Below are positions 1 to 6,267 of a stretch of 14,446 nt of DNA, one piece after another (position 1 is the first letter of the stretch; every line of letters starts with the position of its first letter). The translations under genes were made by a program, and so were the position numbers. The DNA lies in NCBI GenBank assembly GCA_050998755.1, contig JBPCPW010000101.1, positions 1-14,446 of the forward strand. Reading direction: 5' to 3'. The DNA is from JAXDLW01 sp050998755. GTDB lineage: Bacteria > Chloroflexota > Dormibacteria > DASZGP01. Below the pieces are notes generated by a model, which saw only the letters and a list, made by a program, of their open reading frames with translations, searched no databases and was not told where the DNA came from.

Positions 1-2
1 GA

Positions 3-110
3 CCGACTCTGGAACGGCAGCGCGACGACGCCACCGCAAGAGGACAGACTGATCGTCAGCAACTCTTCGACGGCCTGCTCACGAAGGTCCAGGAAGATGC
101 CTCTTGACAC
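3..110 (+). CDS. C-terminal tail of an unrecognised protein, cut by the window edge
   Basis: The frame is open from the window edge and ends at a TGA at 108-110. The visible 35 residues are charged and helix-prone, with Arg/Asp/Gln-rich stretches and the end LTKVQEDAS. I do not recognise the family. Given the neighbouring insertion-sequence debris, it could be the tail of a transposase or recombinase, but that is inference only. The stop lies about 15 bp from the point where IS3 orfA homology begins on the opposite strand. Confidence 0.3.
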
Positions 111-505
111 GGATCACCCACATAAGCTGACAGTTTTCCCTGGACCTCGATGACCCTCCGCGCTTTGCTCAGCTGGACCTCGAGCCGCTGATTCTCTTTG
201 CGCAACCGAGCGACCTCGCGGTCACGCGGATCAGTCTCCGGCCGGCCTCGCTTCTGCGCCAGGCCGACCATGGCTCCGTGATCCCGCTGCTTGCGCCATT
301 CGCAAATGAGCGAGGAGTACAGTCCCTCGCGCCGGAGCAGGGCACCTTTCCCGGCCTTGTCCAGCCCGTCGTATTCGGTCAGGACCCTCAGCTTGTAGCC
401 AGCGCCGAACCGCCGATTGCGAGCCCGTGCGACCACCTCAGGATCCGGGTCCCCGTGAGGGCGCGCGGCAACAGCGGCCTCTGCCGCGACTGACATGACA
501 GCCAT
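56..505 (-). pseudogene. IS3-family transposase OrfA, 3'-truncated
   Basis: OrfA supplies the DNA-binding helix-turn-helix half of an IS3-family transposase. The ATG at 505 is preceded by AAGGAG about 10 bp upstream. The protein shows the typical RFGAGYKLRVLTEYD start, the helix-turn-helix core around REGLYSSLICEWRKQRD, and a leucine-zipper-like segment (ARLRKENQRLEVQLSKARR) leading to VIEVQGKLSA. Family members continue here with a Leu-Leu-Glu-type tail. In this copy, homology stops near 126-133 and the last 30 or so residues are unrelated sequence. The orfA/orfB frameshift site and orfB are missing at this locus. The matching orfB remnant of the same IS3 type lies at 5088-5673 on the other strand. 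It is a dead fragment, but its 5' end and the IS terminus behind it are intact. Confidence 0.8.
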
Positions 506-546
506 CTATGTGTCTCTCCTTACCGCCCTCTACGGCTCATGGATTT

Positions 547-585
547 CGGTCAGGACGGTGTCTCACTCAAGGTTGACACAGAGGG
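547..585 (-). repeat. Left terminal inverted repeat of the split IS3-family element
   Basis: Read outward-in on the minus strand, the end shows TGTCAACC (571-578), then TGA-ACA, GTCC and CGAAAT blocks. The same blocks in the same order occur at the right end (5676-5707), as TGTCAACC, TGAAACA, GTCC and CGGAAAT. Seven further bases (579-585) separate the conserved TGTCAACC from the CTG at 586-588, which is interpreted as the target duplication. It lies just upstream of orfA. Confidence 0.6.
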
Positions 586-1160
586 CTGGCTGGTGGTGGA
601 GTGCTCCAAGAGCGCGGTCGCCCACCTCATGCGGATCGCGTGGCGGACGGTCGGCCGCATCCTGGGGCGAGTTGCCCGAGGGCTGGTGAAGCCGCGCCAG
701 CAGCTCGCCGGACTGCGTCGAATCGGGATCGACGAGATCAGCTTCCGCCGAGGCCAGCGTTACCTCACCGTGGTCGTCGACCGCGACAGCGGACGCCTGG
801 TCTGGGCGGCGGAGGGCCGGGACGAGAAGACCCTCCACCGCTTCTTCGACGAGCTTGGCCGGCATCGCGCGTCGCGCATCGTGGAGGTCAGCGCCGGCGG
901 CGCCACCTGGATCTCCAACGTGGTGCGGAGCCATTGCCCGAATGCGGTGATCGGGCTCGACCCCTTCCACTGTGTGGCCTGGGCGACCACGGCCGTGGAC
1001 GAGATCCGTCGCGAGGTCTGGAACGATGCCCGTCGCAGCGGTCACGCCACCCACGCCACCGCGCTGAAGCGCACTCGCTGGGCCCTCCTCAAGAACACCG
1101 AGAACCTCACCGCCCGCCAGCATGCCAAGCTCGCCTGGGTGGAGCGCGTCAACCCGGATT
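586..1160 (+). pseudogene. ISL3-family transposase, middle part (lacks N- and C-terminal regions)
   Basis: This is a piece of an ISL3-family DDE transposase. It begins with the helix-turn-helix segment WLVVECSKSAVAHLM-RIAWRTVGRILGRV and runs into the catalytic core. The first Asp is in GIDEISFRRGQRYLTVVVD and the second in VIGLDPFHCVAWATTAVDEIRRE. It stops at KLAWVERVNPD, where relatives continue for roughly 150-200 residues including the third acidic residue. The zinc-finger N-terminus is absent here but sits on the opposite strand at 5715-6046. The two pieces are complementary and join in frame at Val-Ala/Trp-Leu. Any start codon upstream (539) lies in IS3 terminal sequence and is not native. 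The 3' end runs directly into the flavoenzyme fragment. Confidence 0.8.
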
Positions 1161-1205
1161 AGGACGGCCACCAGGATCGCCGCCCCACACGATCATCTGG
1201 CCCCC

Positions 1206-2051
1206 GGCGGGGTGGTCTTCCATCCGCATGTGCTGCGCGATGTCGCCGCCGCTGATCCCTCGACGACGATCCTTGGTCGGCCGGCAGCGCTGCCGGTAGT
1301 CCTGGCGCCCACGGGCTTTACGCGCATGATGCGAACCGAGGGCGAGCCCGCTGTCGCCCGCGCCGCCGCCCGTGCCGGCATTCCGTACTCACTTTCGACC
1401 CTGGGTACGACCTCGGTGGATCGGCTACGGTCACAGGCACCGGATACCGAACTCTGGTTCCAGCTATACCTGTCGCAGGACCATTCGCGCAGCCAGCAGC
1501 TCTTGGCTCAGGCGGCGACCAACGGCTACACCACCCTTGTCATCACCGTGGACGTCCCTGTCGCGGGCGCGCGTCTGAGGGATGCGTACAACGGGCTCAC
1601 GCTGCCACCGACCCTCACACTGCGCACCCTCCTCGCGATGGCCCGCAAGTCTCGGTGGCTTTTCGACACGCTGACCACCGAGCCGTTCGCCTTCGAAGCC
1701 CTGGGCGAAGCGGACGACCTCGTCGGTCTGTTCAAAAACGCCTTCGACCCAGGCGTTACGTTCGCCGACCTGGAATGGTTGCGGTCGCAGTGGCGTGGTT
1801 CGATGGTCGTCAAGGGCATCCAGCGAGTCGATGACGCGAAGGCGGCAGTGGCAGCCGGCGTCGACGGGATCGCCGTCTCCAACCACGGGGGGCGCCAGCT
1901 GGACCGCGCCATGACGCCTCTACGACTGTTGCCCGAGATCGTTGAGGCCATCGGCAGCAGGGCCGATGTCTACATTGATGGCGGAATCCGGTCTGGCGCC
2001 GATGTCGCCGCTGCAGTCGCGCTCGGAGCTCGTGCCACCTTCGTAGGACGC
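1206..2051 (+). pseudogene. lldD: FMN-dependent alpha-hydroxy-acid dehydrogenase (L-lactate dehydrogenase type), truncated at both ends
   Basis: Members of this TIM-barrel family oxidise L-lactate or related 2-hydroxy acids using FMN. Visible family motifs in order: FHPHVLRDV; PVVLAPTGFTRMM; ELWFQLYLSQDHSRSQQLL; ITVDVPVAGARLRDAYNG; MVVKGIQRVDDA (flavin-contacting Lys); GVDGIAVSNHGGRQLD (catalytic His with the substrate-binding Arg); VYIDGGIRSGADV; and ATFVGR. About 50 N-terminal residues are missing, replaced by ISL3 sequence without a native start codon. After FVGR at 2051 the frame continues into unrelated sequence, losing the last 30-60 residues. Sequence cannot separate lactate dehydrogenase from glycolate or mandelate-type relatives. 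It lies convergent to the BTAD gene. It is almost certainly inactive. Confidence 0.8.
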
Positions 2052-2118
2052 ATGCCCAAACCTGTTGTGGGCAGTTACAAATGCCTCGCGGCTGGCCGTC
2101 AGGGAAACCAGCTGTATT

Positions 2119-2205
2119 TCAGGCCTTGGCGCCGGCGAGGACGCCCGTCATTTCGCGACCGTCGGAGGGGGCTCCGCCGTCATCATGTCCTTCGGAGGAG
2201 GTCAC
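2119..2205 (-). CDS. Tiny ORF overlapping the stop of the BTAD gene (28 residues)
   Basis: A GTG at 2205 overlaps the BTAD stop codon as GTGA, the arrangement expected for the next gene of an operon. The frame runs 28 codons to TGA at 2119-2121, with third positions mostly G or C, so it looks coding. No domain is recognisable, and the peptide is hydrophilic and Gly/Asp-rich. It may be the remaining N-terminus of a gene whose body was removed when the flavoenzyme fragment was brought in next to it. It could also be chance. No strong ribosome-binding site is visible, which is common for overlapping starts. Confidence 0.25.
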   Translation of the reverse strand: MTSSEGHDDGGAPSDGREMTGVLAGAKA

Positions 2206-3476
2206 GCCGGGAATCCGTAAGTCGCGGACACCTGATCGGCGCGCAACGGTTGCCCTGACTGGCGCAGGGCCTCCACGAACCTGCGCGCGACCGGCTCGAG
2301 GTCGGGCCGGCGGCTGTTCACCTCCTCGAGATAGGTGACCGCCCGGGCCGGCAGCTTGCGGGCCATGAACGCCTCGGCGACGGCTACCAACAGTTCTATC
2401 CGGGCGCGTTCCACGTCGTTGCGAATGCGCTCGATCATCTCCAGTGCAGCGCCCCGCCCTTCGGGAACCGCTCGCTCGAGCGCCTCCCACTCGGGCAGGA
2501 ATTCGCCCGAGGACTCCTCGAGCATCCTGACCGAGTCTTTCAGCAATTCCTCCGGAAGGTATGGCACCGTACCCTTCGCCTCCTCGGCGAGACTCCGCAG
2601 TTCGAGCACATCAATCGAGCAGTCGGCAAGCTCGAACCGCACGATCCGCGGATCGGCATGGATCGCGCTGACCAGCGCTGGGTGTAGGTAGAGGCCGAAG
2701 TCGCGGAGCCTTCCGCGTAGGCGCTCGAGCTGTTGAGCTCGCCCTATACCCGGCGCCAGTTCCTCGGCAACCAGCGGCCGCTCGCTGGGTCTCGGACTCG
2801 GGTCCAGCGCCCACGACAGCAGCAGCAGCCAGAGGAAGGCGAGCACCTGCCTTCGCAGGAGGGCCGGGGCGAGGTCTTCGTCCCCGAACAGGATCGAGAG
2901 ACCGCCCAGCGTGTGGATCCTCAGACGTCCGTCCAGCGAGGGACGAAAGGGGACCGTCTGCGGCTCGTCCTCCTGAGATTCGACGGTCAGGGCGAGTCGC
3001 TCTGCCTCCCACTCCTGGGTCCAGGCGACGGGTGGGCGCTCGAATGTGGCACCGATCTCGGCAATGGTAGTCATCCGCAGCGGCGGCCGCCCACCGGCCA
3101 CAAAACGCCCGCTGAGATCCTCACGGTCGAATTGACCGTCGAGCATGCGCCAGGCCAGGCCGGCCTCGGTCTCGGCCCAGAGCAACTCGCGCTCCCGGCG
3201 ACGCTGCCGGCCATAGGCGCCCAGGGCCAAGCCGAGGAGGAAGACGGGGACCCCGCACTCCACCACGGGCAGCGCATTGACGCGACCCCAGCGAAGCAGC
3301 CTGCCGAATCCAGCTTGATGACCCAACACCGGCGCGGCCGGGCCGAACACAGACCTCCGCTCTCCTGCGGCCAGGAGGCGGAGCCGCCGCGGGATCTGAG
3401 ACCAGGATCGCTTGGGAAGAATGAGGACAAGTGCCAGCCAGGTCGTTACCGTCGCGAGGATCAGGTCAGGCGGCAT
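2202..3476 (-). CDS. Membrane-anchored winged-helix/BTAD (SARP-like) protein
   Basis: This 424-residue protein has two N-terminal membrane segments (roughly residues 3-20 and 69-87, the second rich in Leu/Gly/Val) separated by a basic loop. A cytoplasmic half follows. Around residue 190, LGGLSILFGDEDLAPALLRR resembles the start of SARP winged-helix domains. From about residue 305 to the end, an all-helical stretch matches the bacterial transcriptional activator domain (SGEFLPEWEALERAVPE, then TPR-like helices ending AVTYLEEVNSRRPDLEPVARRF). Soluble SARPs activate antibiotic and other gene clusters, and BTAD domains fused to membrane segments also occur in Tad-pilus-type loci. I chose ATG 3476 because GAGG is 9 bp upstream; an ATG at 3482 is also possible. 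The start overlaps the 3' end of the TadZ/CpaE-like gene, indicating translational coupling. DNA binding is unproven. Confidence 0.65.
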   Translation of the reverse strand: MPPDLILATVTTWLALVLILPKRSWSQIPRRLRLLAAGERRSVFGPAAPVLGHQAGFGRLLRWGRVNALPVVECGVPVFLLGLALGAYGRQRRRERELLWAETEAGLAWRMLDGQFDREDLSGRFVAGGRPPLRMTTIAEIGATFERPPVAWTQEWEAERLALTVESQEDEPQTVPFRPSLDGRLRIHTLGGLSILFGDEDLAPALLRRQVLAFLWLLLLSWALDPSPRPSERPLVAEELAPGIGRAQQLERLRGRLRDFGLYLHPALVSAIHADPRIVRFELADCSIDVLELRSLAEEAKGTVPYLPEELLKDSVRMLEESSGEFLPEWEALERAVPEGRGAALEMIERIRNDVERARIELLVAVAEAFMARKLPARAVTYLEEVNSRRPDLEPVARRFVEALRQSGQPLRADQVSATYGFPA

Positions 3477-4359
3477 CGACATCGACCTCAGGCTGGAAGA
3501 GCCGGGGCAGCGCGGCACGGGCGATTTCATTGAGCCGGCGACCCGCCGCTGACCCATGCCACAACACCCAGGGCCTGCCAATCGCCTCGACGTGTCGGAC
3601 CTCGGGATCGTCGGGGAGCTCAACGCGGTATTCGAACTCCGGCAGGACGCGGTCAAAGTCCGCACCCGCCGGCTGGCGGTTCTGAACCAGGATGGCCTTG
3701 CTCTCTCGCCCGAGAAGCAGGGCATTTGCGGAAGCCACCATCGGGGCAGGAATCGGGCGGCCTTGCTGACCGATGCAAACGAGCAACAGATCCGCCTCCT
3801 CGGCCAGAGCCGCGGTGAGGAACCGATCCTGAGTCCCACATGCGATGACAACCGCGTCGTATCGCCTCCGGAGGACCGCGACCGTCCGCGACAGCTGTCT
3901 CCGCCCCACGCGATCCGCCGGCACGCAGAGCAGGTCAAGCCACGGCCCGTCGTGGCTCACGAGCTCCATGAAGTCGTCGCCGACATCGCCTGGGTGGCGC
4001 TTCAGGTAGTCCCGCACCGGACCAGCGGTCAGGCCGAGACGGGTAGCCAGCTCACCTTCTGAGAGCAGGCAGACGGGGAGTGGGCGGGCCGCCTCGCGAT
4101 CGCCCCGGACCCGTCCCTCGACCGCCACAAGAGTGGCCAGGTTGTACGCGATGGTGCTCGCCCCCGTCCCGGGCTCAAGGCCCACCACCCCGATCACCGG
4201 GCGTTCGCGGGGCCGTAGATCCAGACGAATCAGGGGCAGGAGGGGCTCCTCGCGGGATGGTGAGTCATCATCGACGGCTGAACGCCGCACGACAGCCACG
4301 GCCACGATGACCAGCGCGAGCACCAGAACAGCGACGATCGCCAGGATCAGAGGAAGGAG
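3466..4359 (-). pseudogene. TadZ/CpaE-like (ParA/MinD superfamily) protein, 5' end lost to an IS3 fragment
   Basis: The recognisable protein starts with a hydrophobic helix (LLLPLILAIVAVLVLALVIV) encoded right at the junction with the IS3 fragment. An acidic linker follows, then a SIMIBI-type nucleotide-binding fold. Its P-loop, EPGTGASTIAYNLA, lacks both lysines of the deviant Walker A motif (KGGxGKT). That is the atypical form seen in TadZ/CpaE proteins, which localise Tad/Flp pilus machinery rather than segregate DNA. Later strands include DAVVIACGTQD and ADLLLVCIGQQG. The gene ends VDVDAA at 3466, inside the next gene's start. The native start codon is gone; the frame stays open into antisense IS sequence as far as an ATG at 4578, so a chimeric product is possible but unlikely. 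Family assignment is moderately sure, role inferred. Confidence 0.6.
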
Positions 4360-4644
4360 CAGTTCACCTCCTACGCCTTTGGCAAGCGCTGCCGCGAGGC
4401 AGGGGTGGTCCCGTCGATGGGATCGGTCGGGGATTGTTACGACAACGCGCTCTGCGAGAGTTTCTTCGCGACCCTTGAGTGCGAGCTCATCGACCGCAAC
4501 CGGTGGGAGACTCACGCCCGCGCCAAGCTCGACGTCTTCGACTTCATCGAGGTGTTCTACAACCGCCGGCGTCGTCACTCAGGGCTTGGCCAGCGGTCCC
4601 CGGAGAAGTTCGAGCAGAGCTGGCTCCTGCAGCAGGCAGCCTGA
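4360..4644 (+). pseudogene. IS3-family transposase OrfB, C-terminal end only
   Basis: About 95 C-terminal residues of an IS3-family OrfB integrase-type transposase. The fragment opens abruptly at QFTSYAFGKRCREAG. It contains GSVGDCYDNALCESFFATLECELI, where the Glu of CESFF is the third catalytic residue of the DDE triad, and the characteristic FIEVFYNRRRRHSGLGQRSPEKFE tail, ending at TGA 4642-4644. The first two catalytic Asp residues and the helix-turn-helix are missing. It belongs to a different IS3 subgroup from the orfB at 5088-5673, so at least two IS3-type elements contributed to this region. Its 5' boundary coincides with the loss of the start of the TadZ/CpaE-like gene. One of the 16-bp direct repeats begins within its stop codon. 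Confidence 0.85.
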
Positions 4645-4658
4645 CTTTCATGTCGCAC
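4643..4658. repeat. 16-bp direct repeat, copy 1
   Basis: GACTTTCATGTCGCAC is found here and, identically and in the same orientation, at 4945-4960. After one mismatch both copies continue with AGC. This copy starts inside the stop codon of the IS3 orfB fragment and ends at the stop codon of the zinc-ribbon ORF on the other strand. Its position just after orfB fits an IS3 right-end terminal repeat, but no matching left end is present. Confidence 0.7.
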
Positions 4659-4924
4659 TAGCGTCGACCCAGCGCCCGGAAGACCTGGCTCAACAACCCC
4701 TCAACCTCCCGTGCCGTCGCCTGGGCCGGCTCCACCCCGGGGTCTGACCCGGCCATGGCCTCCAGGCGCCGGCGCCCGACCGGACCGACCTGGCGTGGGA
4801 AGTCCTCACCCAGCCCACGCTGGCGGCGACGGTAGGCGGCACAGCGGCAGGCATTGCCGCAGAAGCGCGACCGTCGCCCCCGGCCGTCGACACGCAGCTC
4901 GGTTCCGCACTGAGCGCACTCCAT
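4658..4924 (-). CDS. Small zinc-ribbon protein (88 residues)
   Basis: The protein begins MECAQCGTEL and carries a four-cysteine zinc-ribbon pattern: Cys3-x2-Cys6, then Cys22-x3-Cys26 in RSRFCGNACRCAAYRRR, followed by a very basic stretch and a mixed helical C-terminus. Similar short CxxCG...FCxxxCR...YRRR proteins are widespread in actinobacteria and are generally of unknown function; nucleic-acid binding is plausible from the basic cluster. I start at ATG 4924 because the cysteine motif begins at once; an upstream in-frame start at 4999 would add residues without family resemblance. No strong ribosome-binding site is visible. The ORF is bracketed by two 16-bp direct repeats, and the downstream copy reaches its stop codon, so it may be cargo between IS ends. 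Confidence 0.55.
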   Translation of the reverse strand: MECAQCGTELRVDGRGRRSRFCGNACRCAAYRRRQRGLGEDFPRQVGPVGRRRLEAMAGSDPGVEPAQATAREVEGLLSQVFRALGRR

Positions 4925-4944
4925 TATCCCGAACTCAGAATACC

Positions 4945-4960
4945 GACTTTCATGTCGCAC
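4945..4960. repeat. 16-bp direct repeat, copy 2
   Basis: An exact second copy of GACTTTCATGTCGCAC, 302 bp from the first and in the same orientation, 20 bp upstream of the zinc-ribbon start codon. Read on the minus strand as TTGTGCGACATG it has a TG-type tip like an IS3 terminus. From 4961 to 5087 I see only an unassigned stretch with a GC-alternating run near 4984-4993. Confidence 0.7.
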
Positions 4961-5087
4961 AAGCCGACTGCTATCGATCAAAAGCGCGCGCGCCCACATG
5001 TTTTCACAAGAGGGGTCTACCTCCCCCAGCCACCTCTTCCCCGTCGGTGAGTTAACCTAGCCCTTGACCGTCCACCGAACCGGGGTA

Positions 5088-5673
5088 GGTCCACTACTAC
5101 CTCTACGTGGTCATCGACATATTCAGCCGCAACGTCACCGGCTGGATGCTCGCCACCTGCGAAAGCGCCGAGCTCGCTGAGAAGCTGCTCGCGGACACCA
5201 TCCGCAAGCACGGCGTTGACCGTGACCAGCTGACCATCCACGCCGATCGTGGTTCCTCCATGGCGTCCAAGCCGGTGGCCTTCCTGCTCGCCGACCTGGG
5301 CGTGACCAAGAGCCACTCGCGTCCCCATTGCCCCAACGACAATCCGTTCTCCGAATCTCATTTCAAGACCCTGAAGAACCGGCCCGACTTCCCCCAGCGG
5401 TTCGGCTGCGAGCAGGATGCCCGTGCCTTCTGCCAGCGCTTCTTCAGCTGGTACAACGAGGAGCATCGGCACTCCGGCATTGGCTATCACACGCCGGCCG
5501 ACGTCCACTACGGTCGGGCTGAGGATCTACGACGCCAGCGCGTCAACGTTCTGTCCGCCGCCTACGTGCTGCATCCCGAACGCTTTGTCCACAAGCCCCC
5601 CGAACCTCCCGCGCTGCCGACCGCAGCATGGATCAATCCACCCGCCCCCGCGGAGGCGACGTCCGCTCAGTAA
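5088..5673 (+). pseudogene. IS3-family transposase OrfB, 5'-truncated (partner of the orfA at 56-505)
   Basis: This is the catalytic C-terminal two thirds of an IS3-family OrfB. The first Asp is in YLYVVIDIFSRNVTGWM, the second in LTIHADRGSSMASKPVAFLL, and the Glu in NDNPFSESHFKTLKNRPDFP, so the DDE triad is complete. The family tail FFSWYNEEHRHSGIGYHTPADVHYGRA and a proline-rich end lead to TAA at 5671-5673. The N-terminal helix-turn-helix and start (roughly 100-130 residues) are absent; a stop codon lies in frame at about 5083, just before homology begins. The GTG at 5107 is internal, not a native start. The orfA type usually paired with this OrfB type is the one at 56-505, and the matching terminal repeats support their being the two ends of one element. 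Confidence 0.85.
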
Positions 5674-5675
5674 TT

Positions 5676-5714
5676 TCCGAACCGGACCTGTTTCATAGGG
5701 GTTGACAAATTCCG
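5676..5714 (+). repeat. Right terminal inverted repeat of the split IS3-family element
   Basis: GGTTGACA at 5700-5707 is identical to the left end at 571-578, and the blocks further inside (TTTCA, GGAC, ATTTCCG read on plus) match the left repeat with small gaps. Seven further bases (5708-5714) separate it from CAG at 5715-5717, the complement of the CTG at 586-588, giving a 3-bp target duplication as expected for many IS3 elements. Confidence 0.6.
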
Positions 5715-6046
5715 CAGGCGACCTGCTCCTCGAACGACCTGGTGAACCGGGAGTCGTGCTCGGCCCAGCTCACGTGTTCCACCACCACTCCGTGCGCAGG
5801 GCAGTGGACGCGACCGATCTCGGCTTCGACGTATGCCCGCATGGTGCCGAGGTCCAACGCCCGCCAACGCCGCTTCCCGCGTGGGCCGTCGTAGCCCGGG
5901 CAAGGCTTCCGGCAGACGCCGCAACGCGGTCCGCCGCGGCGCGCTGGTACCACCGTGTCCGCAACATCGCGGCCCTCCACCCGAACGTCCTTGACGCTGG
6001 CGTTGCCCACGCCGAGCAGCCTTCGCCATATTCTGGAACCACGCAC
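5715..6046 (-). pseudogene. ISL3-family transposase, N-terminal part
   Basis: The protein starts at GTG 6046, placed by an excellent AAGGAGG 8 bp upstream. It shows the ISL3 N-terminus: a leader (RIWRRLLGVGNASVKDV), the zinc-binding segment (Cys42-x2-Cys45 in RCGVCRKPCPGYD, then Cys82/His85 in VHCPAHG), the block KRRWRALDLGTMRAYVEAE, and HDSRFTRSFEEQVA. Homology ends there, at the IS3 terminus. The next expected residues, WLVVECSKSAV, are encoded at 587 onward on the plus strand. A sequence near 6138-6160 (CCCACACAAACGGC onward to GAGACCC) could be the ISL3 end, but the other end is lost, so this is untested. The gene was interrupted by the IS3 element and its two parts were later separated. 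Confidence 0.8.
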
Positions 6047-6267
6047 GCTGGACCCTCCTTACGAAGCACGGTCTTCGACACACCGCGATCGTATTCGGGG
6101 ACGGCGTGCGCCCCATTCAGTTCCGGCTGCTACTCACCCACACAAACGGCAGGAGACCCTGAGAAGGGCGGCGCCGGGTCAAGGAGGCGGGCCTTGGAGG
6201 TCCCGGCAGACGCCTTAAGGCGAAGGCCACTGCACCTGTGCGCGTTGGACCTGCACACGAACATCGA

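Noticed and set aside
563..1171. Minus-strand frame of 202 codons opposite the ISL3 middle part
   Set aside because: The plus strand carries the conserved ISL3 motifs; the minus product has none.
2053..2071. GCCCA...TGGGC hairpin just after the lldD fragment
   Set aside because: A five-base stem with no T-run; too weak to call a terminator.
2733..3533. Plus-strand open frame of 266 codons opposite the BTAD gene
   Set aside because: The minus strand has coherent membrane helices and BTAD helices and is coupled to its neighbour; the plus-strand product is low-complexity and Gln/Arg-rich.
3483..3938. Upstream extension of the BTAD frame to an ATG at 3938
   Set aside because: The extension overlaps the TadZ/CpaE-like coding sequence and is Cys/Arg/Ser-rich without homology; the membrane helix starts right after ATG 3482/3476.
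5667..6116. Alternative minus-strand frame of 149 codons over the ISL3 N-terminal part
   Set aside because: The frame starting at GTG 6046 has the zinc-binding and transposase motifs and a perfect ribosome-binding site; the other frame is Arg-rich and meaningless.
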